Assembly: GCA_963678705.1 (NCBI GenBank)
Contig: OY783213.1
Location: 14,202,451 to 14,266,450 of the forward strand
Reading direction: 5' to 3'
Length of the DNA stretch: 64,000 nucleotides
Origin: Panorpa germanica
Taxonomy: Eukaryota; Arthropoda; Insecta; Mecoptera; Panorpidae
Part shown: positions 11,893 to 24,392 of the stretch, piece after piece
Layout: every line of letters begins with the position of its first letter
Numbering within the stretch: the stretch's first letter is position 1
Position numbers and translations under genes: made by a program
Notes under the pieces: generated by a model
What the model was told of the DNA's origin: nothing
The model's input: the letters and a program-made list of their open reading frames with translations, nothing else
The model's database searches: none

Positions 11893-12729
11893 GTGAGTTT
11901 CTTTATAAATTTATTATCGATTGACATTTTATGATTCGATATATTGATCATTTATTTCCAACAAAAATAAAAATTATTACAAATAACTTTATAGTGATGT
12001 TCGTACACATTAAATGATATTTATTTTCGAACTTATTTTCGTGCGATAGGCTGTCATTTAGAAAATGAAATAAATATCATTTTCTTCCTTTGTTATGCAA
12101 CTGTTTTTGTATTCACATTCAAACAATTTTATTTAGAATTGCGATTTGTAATATATCGCCAAGTTCAACCCCTCAGTCTGAATTCCAGTTAACAGCTGCC
12201 TTCAAATTGGTGATATATTTGCCGTGGCAATCGTATTAAGAACCATAACGCAATATTTTAACAAACATACAATGGCATTGCTTTAGCACATAATGTTAAA
12301 AATGTCACGAACAGATGATAGGACTATGCTAGCGCTAACGTTGAAGCTGTAACTTTGAGGTTAAATACTAAAGTAAGGCAGTGAGAAATGTTTAATACAA
12401 CAATGGGTCAATGGCGGCGTAAAACGTGCTAATGGTATGCATACAGACGTAAACTTTGTATTCGTATTTGTGTATCAATAGTGGAATTCTAAATTACACA
12501 TGAATGAGTCATCGACGCACATATGCAAAGCGAGTGAAATAAGAATTGAAATTGTCAACTGATGATTTGATCTATTTACTTAACGCATTCCACGCCAGAT
12601 CGTTTTTGGTAGTTAGTGAAACTTTAAAAGTGGCTTGAACGGCTAACTTAACGTGGAATGTAGGTTATCGACCTAATTCGCACTCAAGTGCGACGCTGCA
12701 ATTAACAGACACATGACATTGAACACTTT
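11893..12729. other. Putative intron start, no gene seen
   Basis: A+T-rich sequence after the candidate donor. No further exon or repeat was recognised in this stretch. Confidence 0.4.
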
Positions 12730-12793
12730 GTTCCAGCATCAATCACACGATGAACGTGTTCGTAGCATCGTTTGGAATCGGCGTATCCGCTGA
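12730..12793 (-). repeat. Fragment of repeat family I
   Basis: TTCCAGCATC, CACACGA and CGTAGCATCGTTTGGAA occur in the same order as in the reverse complement of 28709-28780. This is a short end fragment of the same inverted-repeat-type element. Confidence 0.55.
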
Positions 12794-15700
12794 TCTATAA
12801 GTCACTGTATTAGCATTCTGCGAATATGCACCTCTGTTCCCCTACATGATATCATGGTCAGTATCAGATTGAAGTCACAGTTTAGTGCTGGCAACACTCA
12901 CAGAATCAAATATCGGTACTTCGGTCTGTTCGGTCACATCAATTTTCTTAAAAATACAGTTTAATTCTCAACTCAGATTGAAGAGAGAAATAAACGGTTC
13001 GTGCAAACTTTCGGCGTCTGATATAAAACTAAAACTAAATTGTTTTTATACTCATAAGTACATCACGACGTCGGGTGGTTTTCAATCCAACTGCAGCGAG
13101 GGTGGCAACTCCTGCACGCTGCCACCATCAACGATGATGCGTCCATGGTCTCGGTCTCGGGTCGATCTCCGTTTTATGACCGCCATCGTCATCGTCATCG
13201 CCATCCATCCATCCGTATTGTACTCTGCTGTTGTGGCTCACGGCTCACGGCAGGCCGATATTGACTCTTTTCTTATGTGTTATAATATTTATGACCACTT
13301 TTAAGGGTGTACGATAACCACATGTCGTCATTTATCGCCATATATCAGAATTATGAGCCATTATCCGTACGTCCCTATAAGTTTACTTGCCGGTGCTCAC
13401 TGGGGCGGTTACTTGCTTTTTTAGTTACTAGTTCATCAAATGCTCACCAGAGTAATAATAATAAAAATGAAATACAAAATATAGATCCAATAGAGGTGGA
13501 ATTTTAGAACGTAAAATATTTGTGGATAGTATGGCAGTTTTATTAAGATGTTTAAATTGCGAAAGTAATATTTTCTGTTTTATTTTTTTACTAAATTTAT
13601 AAAAGAAATATAATGAAGTGGGATTTTGTAGCTACGTAGCGAGAGATAACCTCGTAATGACCTTCGTCGTGACAATTAAATTCTTAATTAATCAACATAA
13701 ATCTTTTGATAAATGTATAAATCAAGAAACTTGTTTGCAAAATATTTCTTTATGTTGATTGATTACTTTTAAATACTGGTTCTTATTTTTATAATTCTGA
13801 GATGCGCCACAACCAATTTTACTACTTGCTACATTATTTAAATAAAAAATAATTCCTTTACAATAATGAAACGTAAAAGAACGCGCCTTTATATCAAGCC
13901 AAATATAAATTAGAACAAATCTAACATTTTTTGTGGATGATACTTTCAAAATATTCAAATTGTGTCAACAAATAGGGTGCTTGGAGTCGAGAGGTGTCAT
14001 CCCTCATCTTCCCTGCACCCGTAGTAAGTTTTCCTGTCTCCTAACGTATTTATAAGAAAACAAGTAATACGTACAAGTAATAATATAACATGTAAAGAAG
14101 TAAAAGACACATAAAAACATATTTACAAACCTCTTTTCACGAATAGAAAAAAAGGGTTGTAGTAGAGTACACGTATAAATAAATGTTGTTATTATTTCAT
14201 ATTTCACCCTTATAAGAGATTGTATTTCCAAACTACGCCCCCTTACAAGAAAGTCAAGTGCCACTTTACTCTAATGCTATATAAAAAAAGAAATCTACCT
14301 CACGCAAAATCAAATAAGTATGAAAGAGATAGGTATATGCCAATATTATATATGTGTAACAGAGATAGTGATATCAACATTCACAATGTGTGAAAAGAAC
14401 TTGTACGCATTTGACCCCAGAAATATGTGATGTTGATGTGTTTTCCTTTTGAATTACGTTAGACTTGATTTTTTTTTTATTTTTTGAGTTTTTTAGATCT
14501 GTAGGGTGTAGGGTGTATAGTATAGGGTTACTTTAAAGGGATTTTATGATGTAAATCGCGTGTATGATTTGATATTAATTTTTAATAAATGTAAAAGGTG
14601 TAATTTTCTTAGCATATTATGAGAACCAAGCCTTGAATGTTTCTACGCTCGTTGCTGCAGGAAAGAAATAATGGAATCAATGTGATTGAATAATGATACA
14701 CTGCAGATGCTAACAGCGCTTGTAAAAACATAATTTCATCGATATTTATTGGCTTGAAGTGATTGACTAAGTAGTTTTTAAGTCAGGTTTAGCGATGCAA
14801 ATGTGATATCAACGTGGTTGCTTCAATGAGTAAATTTTGCAATGCATGCGATCTCAGTTGTTGTCAAAATAGACTTTTTGCTGTCACTGTGTACATCCAC
14901 ATCTCCCCCGCATTTTATTCAATAAATCCAATACGTTTGATGCGAGTAGTGCGCACCTGTGTACGCTTACTTTCAAACTATACCAGGAGAGAAAAGGTAC
15001 CTCTGCTTCTATCATTATTTTCATATAGAATTGTTCTTTCCTTCTATGGCATAGATAAAATAGTCTCAATGCTTCTCTCACACTGGAACCGACAAATTGT
15101 GAAGCCTACTTTTTCAGTATAACACTTTCGCATTAGTACACTTTATTATGAGATAAAGTTTGAGGCGATTTCAAAGACAAGGTCATGTTCGTCTGAAGTT
15201 ATTTTATTTTAGCTAAATTTGATTTATTAAGTTTATATCAGTTCGGAAATCGAGCACTTTTTGAATTTCTTCTGGATTGTCTGAAAGCATGGATTCTACT
15301 TTAATGTTTATCTATACACCACTGTACTGTACTGAAGGTTATCAATAAGTATATATTTTTATATCTGTATTTTCTCCTCTCTGCGATCTGCTGTACATGT
15401 ATCTTAAAAACACTTAAAAAACGAACGTGGACGAATTGTTTGTTTCCAAGCAAGTTGTTGGGATATCTGTAGCACGCGTATAAGCGGCAGTTTGATCTAC
15501 GTTGGTATAAACCATTTTATTAATACGAACGTGACATACAGACTTCAACACAGCGGTATATTGATAGAAATTTCCTGTGTGAGAACATCGAGTTTTTTCT
15601 AAAACAGGTTGAAGGAATTCGTTCCAAATATAAAAGCTTCCCGTATAAAAAAACGTATTAAGTTGCATGTTGCACTAGTGTGGACGTGTTGTGCAACTTG

Positions 15701-17145
15701 TTCCAATAAATGTTGGATCTCGCATGTTTAAGTCGCACGTATGTGTACGATACTTAAGGCAGAGTAGTTGGTGCATCTATGGTTTTTTCTGATGTTAATT
15801 TTGTCATAATGTTGTTTTTAAGTTTAACTAAGTTAAATTAACTTATTAGACAGCAATAACCACATATAAGAGGTTGTCAATGATAAGTCTCTGCATAGAA
15901 AATAGGCGGACGTTAAATAAATTAAATTTAAAAAAAACTTGCAAAGTTATCTCTGCACGCCGCTGTTAAATAATTATTGTTATCGATCCAAACTACTGCA
16001 TGACCTAGTAACTTTTAATCCAACAAATGATTTCACACAAGAAGTGACTAACTAAGAAGACAACGAGTCGTGTGTTAATAAATGTCTTCTTCATAGGCGA
16101 CCACTCGACCACACAATCTAATCCATCGTCTCAGCATGTAGTAAAATAATAATGTTGACATAAAAATTAACAGTAACTTTGTTTTTACTGATTTTAATGC
16201 CCAAAACGTTTTAACATTTTCTTTTTTGACATGTTTGATGTCTTTAAATGACACGGTTATAAATAAATAATCATACGTGCATCTAATCAAATAAATTACA
16301 ATTTATATTAAATTCATAGAACAACATTTATATGCATATGTATGTATATGTACTCGTATAAATACAAATAATAATAAAAAATCATGTTGTGATTAAAAGA
16401 ATGTCATTAACATAAATTGTTACAAAGTTTTGTTTATGATATGTCATTGGTCAAGTGATCTGCCTCATAAAATGTGATGATACCTGCGAACAAGCGCGCT
16501 GGACGCTCGATGCTGTGCCGCGAACGAATATCAATTGACTGGGAATCTTTGACTATATACTTTATAGTCTATTACATTCACTAGTCTTTCAAGAAAAATG
16601 GTTGCTTCTATTTTGCATTCTTTTTTCTTTAAACTTAGCTTAGAGTAATTATTTTTGTGTCTTATAGCTAACACTGATTAATAACAATGGAAATATGTAT
16701 GTTCTTATTGATATAGGCTTATTAGTTTTAATCTGTAGTTTTGATTTTAATACAAGAAGCACAGTTAATATTTTAAAAGTACGATGATGTCATTTGAAAT
16801 AATCCCAAATCTAACACATTTTGTTCTTACCTTTTTTAGTAATTGACTTGTCTGTGCTATATTTTTATATACCATTGTTATAGTCACTGATTTTGGCAAA
16901 AAATTAGATAATAAAAAAGAGGAAAGCTTCATTTTATGTTTGTATTAAGTTTATATTATGTAACATAAAGATATGTTGCCTATTTTAGAATTTCTTTATT
17001 TAACATCACGTGTTTTAACCTTTAACCTTAAATTTTTGCTTGAACTAATTTTCCTTTTTGGTTTAAAAAATATTCACACAGAAATTGATGATGGGTTGTA
17101 AATGAGTTTATTTTTTTTTTCGATTTTTATTAGAAAAAAATGTCT
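12794..17145. other. Non-coding DNA with chance open frames
   Basis: A less A+T-rich patch at about 13050-13270 contains a (CATCGT)/(CATC)n tract at 13181-13215 and a 139-codon stop-free frame (12885-13304). That frame starts with GTG, has no domain and no exon signals, so I do not call it. The rest (13500-17145) is A+T-rich with only short frames. No RNA gene was seen. Confidence 0.45.
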
Positions 17146-17410
17146 GAATATCATACTCACATACATAAACACTTAAACAAATAATATTTTACTTAAATAA
17201 TAATATTTAAACAAAAAGGGTTTTATTTTATGATTATTCTAAAAGCCTTTACTCATTAAGAAAAGTACTTCTCTCGATTTTAAGAATTTATGAAAGTAAA
17301 ATAAGTCACAAAATATTGTGTATTAGGTAAAATTGTCTACGTAACAGATAGTTTGTGTAATGTTAGATAAATTTTGAATATGTGCTACTGTGTTTACCAG
17401 AAGAGAAAAA
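17146..17410. repeat. Diverged dispersed repeat, family E copy 2
   Basis: It shares TATTCTAAAAGCCTTTA with 450-720 (at about 17235). It also shares the block TCACAAAAT...GGTAAAATTGTCTACGTAACAGATA with 20720-20975, which has GGTAAAATTGTTTACATAACAGATA. It links the three copies and is the best preserved. No terminal repeat or coding capacity was found. Confidence 0.5.
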
Positions 17411-18027
17411 TATTTTGTCCTATTTAAATCTCTTTGCTCATTCTCTTCTTAAAAATCTGTGACATTGACGGTTTTTTATTAATTTTAATAATTGTTTTGA
17501 ATGAAATGAATTTTTATATGGCGGGTTATATATTTTTGCCAATTATTACAAAATAATTTGATATATCTATATATCTTGAAATATCTCTTATGTACGTATT
17601 TTTGTAATATACGAATATATGAAATGGTATATTTCTGTATGTAGTGTATATAGTCAAAGGTTAAAACAGTGTCCAAATCACTCGAACGCGATCTCAGACG
17701 TCTGTCGGAGTCGGAGTCAACCATTCAATTGCGTTCAGTTCAAATGTAAATGTAAAAGCTTTTGGACGACACAATGTACATAACGAGAAGTGTTGTAGGC
17801 GCCACGCTGAGGCACTGTATAAACCGTGAAAGGGGAAGAGGAGGGGAAGGGGGTAGTTTATGACAGCAACACAGCATCCAACATTCAAAGAACAAGCACT
17901 TGATGCTTCCCAATAAGAACATCAAACCATCAACTTTGTTTTATGTGTTTGCTTAATTTAGTTAATTTGTTGCTTTAATTAGTGTTAATGTCAGTTTAAG
18001 AAAAGTCCTTTTAAGAAGTATTTGGGT
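17411..18027. other. Non-coding DNA, no gene seen
   Basis: A+T-rich, then a more mixed patch at 17680-17880 with only chance frames on the - strand. Confidence 0.45.
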
Positions 18028-18230
18028 CGACACAGTGGGCGAGGGCATTGATGGTTAACCTTGACTGATGTGTCCTCGGGTTCAATCCCCGGATCAAAGT
18101 TAGTTAGTTATCATTGAGCTGAGGAAAATCATTTCAACAATCTGTACGTATTCCTCGTATGCTATGAACATAATAATAAAATAGTGAACATATTGTTGTA
18201 ATAAATAAAATAATAATAAAATAAATGTGA
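18028..18230 (+). mobile_element. tRNA-derived SINE
   Basis: An A-box-like CGACACAGTGG (18028-18038) is followed about 50 bases later by GGGTTCAATCCCC (18078-18090), a very good RNA polymerase III B box and T-arm. The sequence around them does not fold into a full tRNA with an acceptor stem, so this is a SINE head and not a tRNA gene. A tRNA-unrelated body follows, then an A-rich tail made of AATAA/AATAAA units (about 18182-18226). No clear target-site duplication was found, so the exact ends are approximate. Confidence 0.65.
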
Positions 18231-18240
18231 TTATTATTTA

Positions 18241-18400
18241 GACTGCCTAGTGGTTGATGTCTCATGCCTTGGCAGTCGAAATAAAATAATAAATTTATGA
18301 ATACCCAATGTCAACAGCTGAAATTATTATTTTCAATTTTAAATTTATAATAATAATGAATTCCTTAGCTTGTCTCCTTGTTCGAGTTCAGATGGTCAGT
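18241..18400 (+). repeat. Possible second SINE fragment with terminal hairpin
   Basis: GACTGCC at 18241-18247 pairs perfectly with GGCAGTC at 18271-18277. Between them lies CCTAGTGG, which looks like the end of an A box, and an AAATAAAATAATAAA tail follows directly. A B-box-like TTCGAGTTC lies much later (about 18381-18389), so the head may be interrupted or rearranged. It could be a truncated relative of the SINE just upstream, or unrelated. Confidence 0.3.
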
Positions 18401-20719
18401 TGGATCCTTCTTGGGTCTTTTCCATGGTTTATCAGGTTTACCGGATCATAAATTCGTCATATTGTACACCTCTTATGTTAGATTCTTTTAAACATGGATT
18501 GGTAACCTTTTGTTTATGAACAATATATATTAAAAAAAGTTAGTTTCCAAAACTACGTATATATCATTATGAAATTTGATTCTTTCAAATTGTATTTAAT
18601 CTAAAATGTTACCAAATCCGTTGATTGAATAATAATCCAGTCGTATAAGGATTTAACCTTGTAATAGACCTTTGTTTTGACATTCTGAAGAGTTGCTGAA
18701 AATTCTCATATAATCTCTTGTCCGCGACCGCGTCATAAGATATTCGATGTCAAAGGTCACAAAAATCTGTTGCAGAAAATGATTTAACACATTTTGCCTT
18801 TGCTCTATGTACGAATCACTTCCTCTCGAATAGATTTAAGAGTATTCTAACATTTTGTGATTAACTTTGTACTTTATTTACCGTATATGATACATATTTA
18901 ATAATCTCTTGGATTTATTCAACAATCCAATCCATATCTAACTCTAAGTGTAGAATTAAAATGAAATCAATATAAAAATGTCTTTGACCCGCTGACCTAA
19001 TGTTGGCAACACTGAATTAATACACAATATGAACAGCAATCAATTTACAATAAAGATTGATTTAATATTACTTATTAATCCTTTTTGTTTCTTTTATTTT
19101 ATAAAATAAAAACTATAAATATGATTTTTTTTTCTTTTATTAAAATTACCAATTATAAGCTGTCATACAAGATTCCAGCTCCAGCTCCGTCAGAATATAT
19201 ATAGTGGTACCAGTGGACCACTGTTCCAGTGACATTAATATTTATTTGATTCCTTGACACTGGCATTTGAAATTACTGTCGTAAATTTGATTTAAATGTA
19301 AAAATAAGTTATTAATTTTTATTTTAAAAGTTAATTTGTGTTCGTGGTCTTAGCTATGGTGTTGTAACGGTCAAAGGATAATGTTCAACGCGGCATTCGT
19401 CAGGAGACTAGACAAACGGATAATTTGAATATCTGGAACCCGATTTACCGGCGTCTGGACCGTGTCACATTGTGGCGTGATTTCTGGACATCAATAACAT
19501 TCATCGTTCAGATTTTTTAGGTTTTATGTTAATGATGGGTTAAAAATGTCACGTTACTTAGTATTAAGTTAATTAGTCTGTCTTAAGAATTTGTCTAGCG
19601 TGAGTAGTACTTCTTGATTCTTCAACTATTTAATTAATAAAATTTTCCGCAGCGTTTAGACTGGTCTATCTATAGCATAGGAAAAATAGTCATAACCTTA
19701 AAGCATCGATCACTTGTATCTTTCTAAAATATTACCTCAACAATATTTCAAAGTAGTTAAAGCACAAACTGGTAATAATTTACATAAACTTGTGTAGAAC
19801 ATTAAACCCAGTTTCAAATAATTAATGGTTAGAAATAATCTAAGATGTACGAGTATATTACACAAGAAACTTTCAATATAAATTAAGCAAAATATGATAC
19901 AAGAGGTACTACTTCCTCATGGGAGTCAATCTGAAGCTGCAGTTGGTAGCAATTAATACGGTACGCTGATTGCTGTCCGACAAGAGTACAACACATTCCT
20001 GTCAGCTATGCTTGTGTGTTTGTGTGTGTGTTATGTATTCATCTATGTGTGTAGTTATTATGACAGTCGATGCATGATACGGGTATTCCATATTAGTCAT
20101 TAATTAAGTTCAACACGATTGAACATATGTTGTATCTCTATCAGTATCATATTTACCTTTGCAGTGGCGTACCTATGGACCTATGGAATGGTATACATGT
20201 GCAACTGCACCGAAGTAATCGTATTTTCATACCGCATATACGCAGTTAAAAGTGGGGAAGGTTCCCCCTTCGGCTTCTATCTTGAAAATAAACGTGTAAA
20301 CAATTTTTTGATTATCTTGAATACCATAACTTTCACAAAAATTTTGTAGAAAGGTTTTTTGTAGATAATAATATTATCTACCACTTTTATTAACGACTTT
20401 TTGTTGTAACTTTTATAATAAAAAAATTATAAACAATTACATGAAATAAAGCTTAATAAGCAATTAAATTTTGAATCTCATTCGAACCAGGGGTCTTACT
20501 TCTAATTTTGTTCACTAGTAATTTGACGGAAACTCTTGTTCTGTTTCAAGAATAACATATAGGATTAGAGAAAAGTAGAAGACACATTACTACTGAACAA
20601 AAACCAAAAATAGGACTGTTAGCATTTGTCACAAATATTGAATCCGACTGAAGATGATTTCTACCAAAACTTCATAATTTAACATAGGCAAATATTGTAT
20701 ATGAATGAATTTTGGCTAA
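18401..20719. other. Non-coding DNA, no gene seen
   Basis: A+T-rich. It holds a near-palindrome CAGTGGACCACTG around 19212-19224 and only short chance frames. Confidence 0.45.
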
Positions 20720-20975
20720 ACATAAAACATGAATGAATGTAATATTTTACTTAAACAAAACATTGAATGTAAAAGGGTCTTATTTTAGAGATATTTTGTA
20801 CCTTTTAAAAGGGAATTTTGAAGAAGTTTTTGGTTCAAAATGTAGAAATATTTTTTAAAAAGTCGAAAATAACTCACAAAACGTTATATGTTGGGTAAAA
20901 TTGTTTACATAACAGATACTTATGCTTAGATAACCTTGAAATATATATCTTTGTGTATCTTCTCCATATTTAGGC
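20720..20975. repeat. Diverged dispersed repeat, family E copy 3
   Basis: It shares TAATATTTTACTTAAA, GGGT.TTATTTTA and the AACTCACAAAA...GGTAAAATTGTTTACATAACAGATA block, in order, with 17146-17410. It is the weakest copy in its middle part. Confidence 0.45.
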
Positions 20976-21732
20976 TGTTTATGATATGGAAGCTGTAATT
21001 TATACTAATGGCACGCAGTGTTTCCAGGCGATCCTTCATCTAAGTACGATATTGCTTAACTATAGTGGTCGAACAACTTTCAATATGATATGGACGTAAT
21101 CAGTAGTATACATTTTCTTTTTTAATAGTCATTTGAATGCATCAACTTTTGACATTTATTAGCACTCAAAACAATATATACATTTTTAAACATTTACAAT
21201 ATTGTATAAATACGAGTATTTATACTTAAAATACATAGATTAAATTTGTTTCATTAATAAAGTTAATAAGGTTTTTTAGACTTTCTCTGCATTAAAATAT
21301 CTGCTTATAGTTTACAGACATATTACAGTTTTATCTGTGCGATGTGTACTTAGAGTATTGAAGAATAATATGCTCTACTTCTAGTGGGCTGTTACATTGA
21401 TCACAGATTAGGTGTGGATAAGTAGGAATGACACAGATTTGTATGACCTTCAAATATTAGCTGATATTAACGGAAACAATAATGAATTTTAACAAGGTCT
21501 ACCTACAAGCGATCTTTGCCTATGTTGTTTATATTACGCTACTGTACCTCCCACTCAGCCACCCATTCAGATAACCATCCTCACATTTAATTAAATTTAT
21601 AATACAAAAATATATGAAAACAGAAATGTAGTAGCAGAGAATACCGTACCACAGTACAGCACAGGTTATTTTTGTTTCAAGAGTCTCAACATTTATTTAA
21701 TGTCTTTTCATAACACATCTACTTTTTCCGTA
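20976..21732. other. A+T-rich DNA, no gene seen
   Basis: No frame, exon or repeat that I can support. Confidence 0.45.
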
Positions 21733-21960
21733 GAATTTTCCGAGTGACGTATATTTCTGACGTCACGTCACGTCATGTGATTACCCAAGTGGAAAACTTT
21801 TGCTCATGGTGTTTGCGTCTTGAAGTTTAATTTTTGACACAGTTTGTAAAAGTTGACAGATTCATCCATCGTGGTGTTCGTTGACCGGACAGGGACAGGG
21901 ACAGACAAGAGTGCCATCTACTTCTATATAAAGTGAACTAAAGAGTACGAATATAACGGA
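21733..21960 (+). promoter_or_regulatory. Candidate promoter: CRE cluster plus TATA box
   Basis: A full cAMP-response palindrome TGACGTCA (21758-21765) is followed by two more CGTCA half sites (to about 21775) and preceded by TGACG at about 21735. About 150 bases downstream comes a good TATA box, TATATAAAG (21925-21933), preceded by a (GGGACA)n tract near 21888-21905. The spacing would put a start near 21955. An ATG at about 22051 opens only 17 codons, and no donor site convinced me. This could be an alternative promoter inside the large intron, or a chance cluster. Confidence 0.22.
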
Positions 21961-22394
21961 CTCGACACCACTCTACATTGTACGGTCTTCGAATACTCTT
22001 GTCTGTCTATCAGTCTTTTTTATATAAAAAGTATAACGAAAAATAACAAAAATGTCTTCTTTTTTGACAGCCGTTGGACAAGTTCTCTCTCCGTGGCCTG
22101 TCTGATGTGTCCCAAAAGAAATCATCCTGAAATTATAATTGAACTGTGCTATGCTTTATTCTATGTTTTGCTGTAGAATGAATAGGTGCCGTTAAGCTGA
22201 TTTGTGATGAATTCAACTTACACAGTTAATTGTCATTTTTTAATGCATTATGAATAGAGATATACATGCAAATATGCAATGGTCACAGTAGCGAATTTAA
22301 CTTTGACGGCTCACTAGGCCCATTCTAATAAGACGGCCCTATCTATACATATAAAATTTTTAGGTATGGATTTAAAATCGGTGTCCAGTTAGTA

Positions 22395-22898
22395 GGGGTG
22401 CGTTCCACTAAGCGTTCACAACAATGACGCTCACGACCGCAGTTTTTCCCGTTCCACTTGCTTACGAACGTTGCAAGCATACACTGACGTGCAATGGATT
22501 ATGGAGCGTTTTGAATAGTTTTGAGCGTTGAAAAAAAAAAGGATTGCGATAGTTGTAAATAGCTCTGTAGCAAAAGCTATATCTACAAACAAAATTAATT
22601 TTAATGATAATGAACATTGTTTATTTATTAAGTAAGGTTATGGTATGAGGAATGAATTATACAAAAAATTAATTCCATAAAATATCTCTTTCCGAATCAT
22701 ATAAAGTAATTTTATCTATCATCGTTATCTTTAAGTTTTGCGTTATGTTTAAACATTGCGCCGAAATGCTCAACAACGACCACTACGACCCAACTCTTCA
22801 GATGGGTCGTTGTGAGCTTGGCGTGAGCGAAATTAATGACGTCATAAGTGACGTATTCGAATATTTAGGACGTTGTGAACGCTTAGTGGAATGTACCC
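22395..22898. mobile_element. Inverted-repeat element (MITE-like), family F
   Basis: The left end reads GGGGTGCG then TTCCACTAAGCGTTCACAAC. The right end, reverse-complemented, reads GGGTACA then the same 20 bases without a mismatch. Subterminal sequence is also related (GACGCTCACGACC at the left against CGCTCACGCC and CAACGACCC at the right, reversed). The 504 bp body has no long frame. It is a non-autonomous DNA transposon; the superfamily is left open because I cannot fix the target-site duplication. It lies inside a wider, weaker inverted pair (22315-22345 and 23265-23295). Confidence 0.8.
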
Positions 22899-24200
22899 TT
22901 TTATCATAGAAAACTTAACTTTCGACACTCCATGCGAGGTAATTTTCAGATGAAACAAGTTATAAATAAATTTGAAAAAGGTAAAATAGAGATGCCTTTA
23001 GAAATGGTTAAGTACGCCCATGCCCATTGTTAAAAGTTTTATTTTTAGCTAAACAATACACAAATTAGTGAAAATGTAGCTTTATATCATAAATTCTAAA
23101 CTATATTTAAAAATATGTTTAAGTTTTCTTTTCAGTTATTACATGTTTTGTATTTATCACATGTAAAGTTTCAATACATAAATCAAATTGTGATTGGTTG
23201 TGGGAATGGAAGTATAATGAGATAGACATAATGAGAAATTTATAATTTTCGGTAAAATCGGAAGTGAACCAGTTTTAGAATGGCCCTTAACGGTTAATCT
23301 TATTTAAAAATCTAATACTTCCGTCAAAAATGTAAATTATATATTACATCCCGAAAATATTCAAAATATATTATATACTAAAAAAGAAGAAGAGAAAAAG
23401 TTATGAATTCTAAATGAGGAAACACATCTTATTAATAAACAAAACAAAGCCGTCACTTGAAATCATCAAAATTTACAACCAAAAACATGCAAGGAATGAA
23501 AATGACATAAAAAGCGCGTTGTAGCTACACGTCATATGATATTTTTCTTTCTACTCCTGATATCAATTAGTCTACTGCCACAATAACTTCCTCCGCCCAC
23601 CCTCACCTGGTTCTCGTACACCTTTCCGCTCTATTTGAATTTGATTTAGTTCAACTGGGTGTTGCTGGCGTTGGTTTTCTCTGAGTATCCTGTTTTGGAG
23701 CAGCATAATATGTGTCATGTCACTTTCGCGTCAGATTAGTGACAGCGACACGGTGAATGACAGCGACTGCGTCACCTCCCCCTCCCTCCTCACATTACCT
23801 TACCCACCGTACCACCATTTCGAATAGCCGATCATATTTCCAGACGGATCGCAATACCAAGTATTATATAAACCAATGAACAATGAAGGTCGTACAATGT
23901 GAAAATACGTCGCTAAGTTTTCGGGCTCACAAAAAAGAAAAAAGCGAATAAAGTTTAATGTGAAATGAAGGATACTTTTATTGTCACATTTCGTTTGTTT
24001 ATGGTGTGATTCTTATGGTATGGGCCATGGGGTTTTATCTGTGGGAGTTTTGTTGAGATCGTTAAGATAAAATTTAATGTCTTTATAGTATCGTAGATTC
24101 TATTGACACTCTGACCTTTGCACTTCTTTATTTTGATTTTAATGAGGGCATCACAAAACCTCGGTCGTTTTTAAAGTTACACTTATAGTTGCGTTGACTA
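22899..24200. other. Non-coding DNA, no gene seen
   Basis: A+T-rich up to 23500, then a mixed patch at 23570-23830 without frames. The block AGAATGGCCCTTAA (23277-23290) mirrors GGCCCATTCTAA at 22318-22329. Confidence 0.45.
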
Positions 24201-24392
24201 AAGCCGGCTACAGACGACGCGGCAAACGTTTGATTCAAATGCCAACGTGTGAGTCAAATATTAGAAGATTGACATGGCAAGTTTCCTGATACACGGTGGA
24301 ACGAATGTTTGATCCGAATGATTTATTTATTTTATTAATTTGTTGATATTATTGACACTGACACATGTGGATCAAGTGTGTGGTGGGGGTAG
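24201..24392 (+). mobile_element. Probable MITE, family I copy 1
   Basis: It starts AAGCCGGCTACAGACGACGC, similar to the start of the copy at 28709 (AAGCCGGTTCCAAACGATGC). The block ACATGTGGATCAAGTGTGTGGTGGG at its other end is found reversed at about 28857-28882. The motif TTTGATYCRAATG recurs inside. The ends are approximate and no target-site duplication was seen. Confidence 0.5.

Noticed and set aside
12885-13304. 139-codon stop-free frame, the longest in the window
   Set aside because: It starts with GTG, has no domain, spans a simple CATC repeat and has no splice or promoter support. It lies in a GC-richer patch where chance frames run longer.
14500-14535. Telomere-like TAGGGTG repeats
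   Set aside because: Only a few irregular units and not the insect TTAGG repeat.
18028-18100. tRNA gene
   Set aside because: Good box B and fair box A, but no acceptor stem or anticodon arm can be formed; it is followed by a body and A-rich tail, so it is a SINE.
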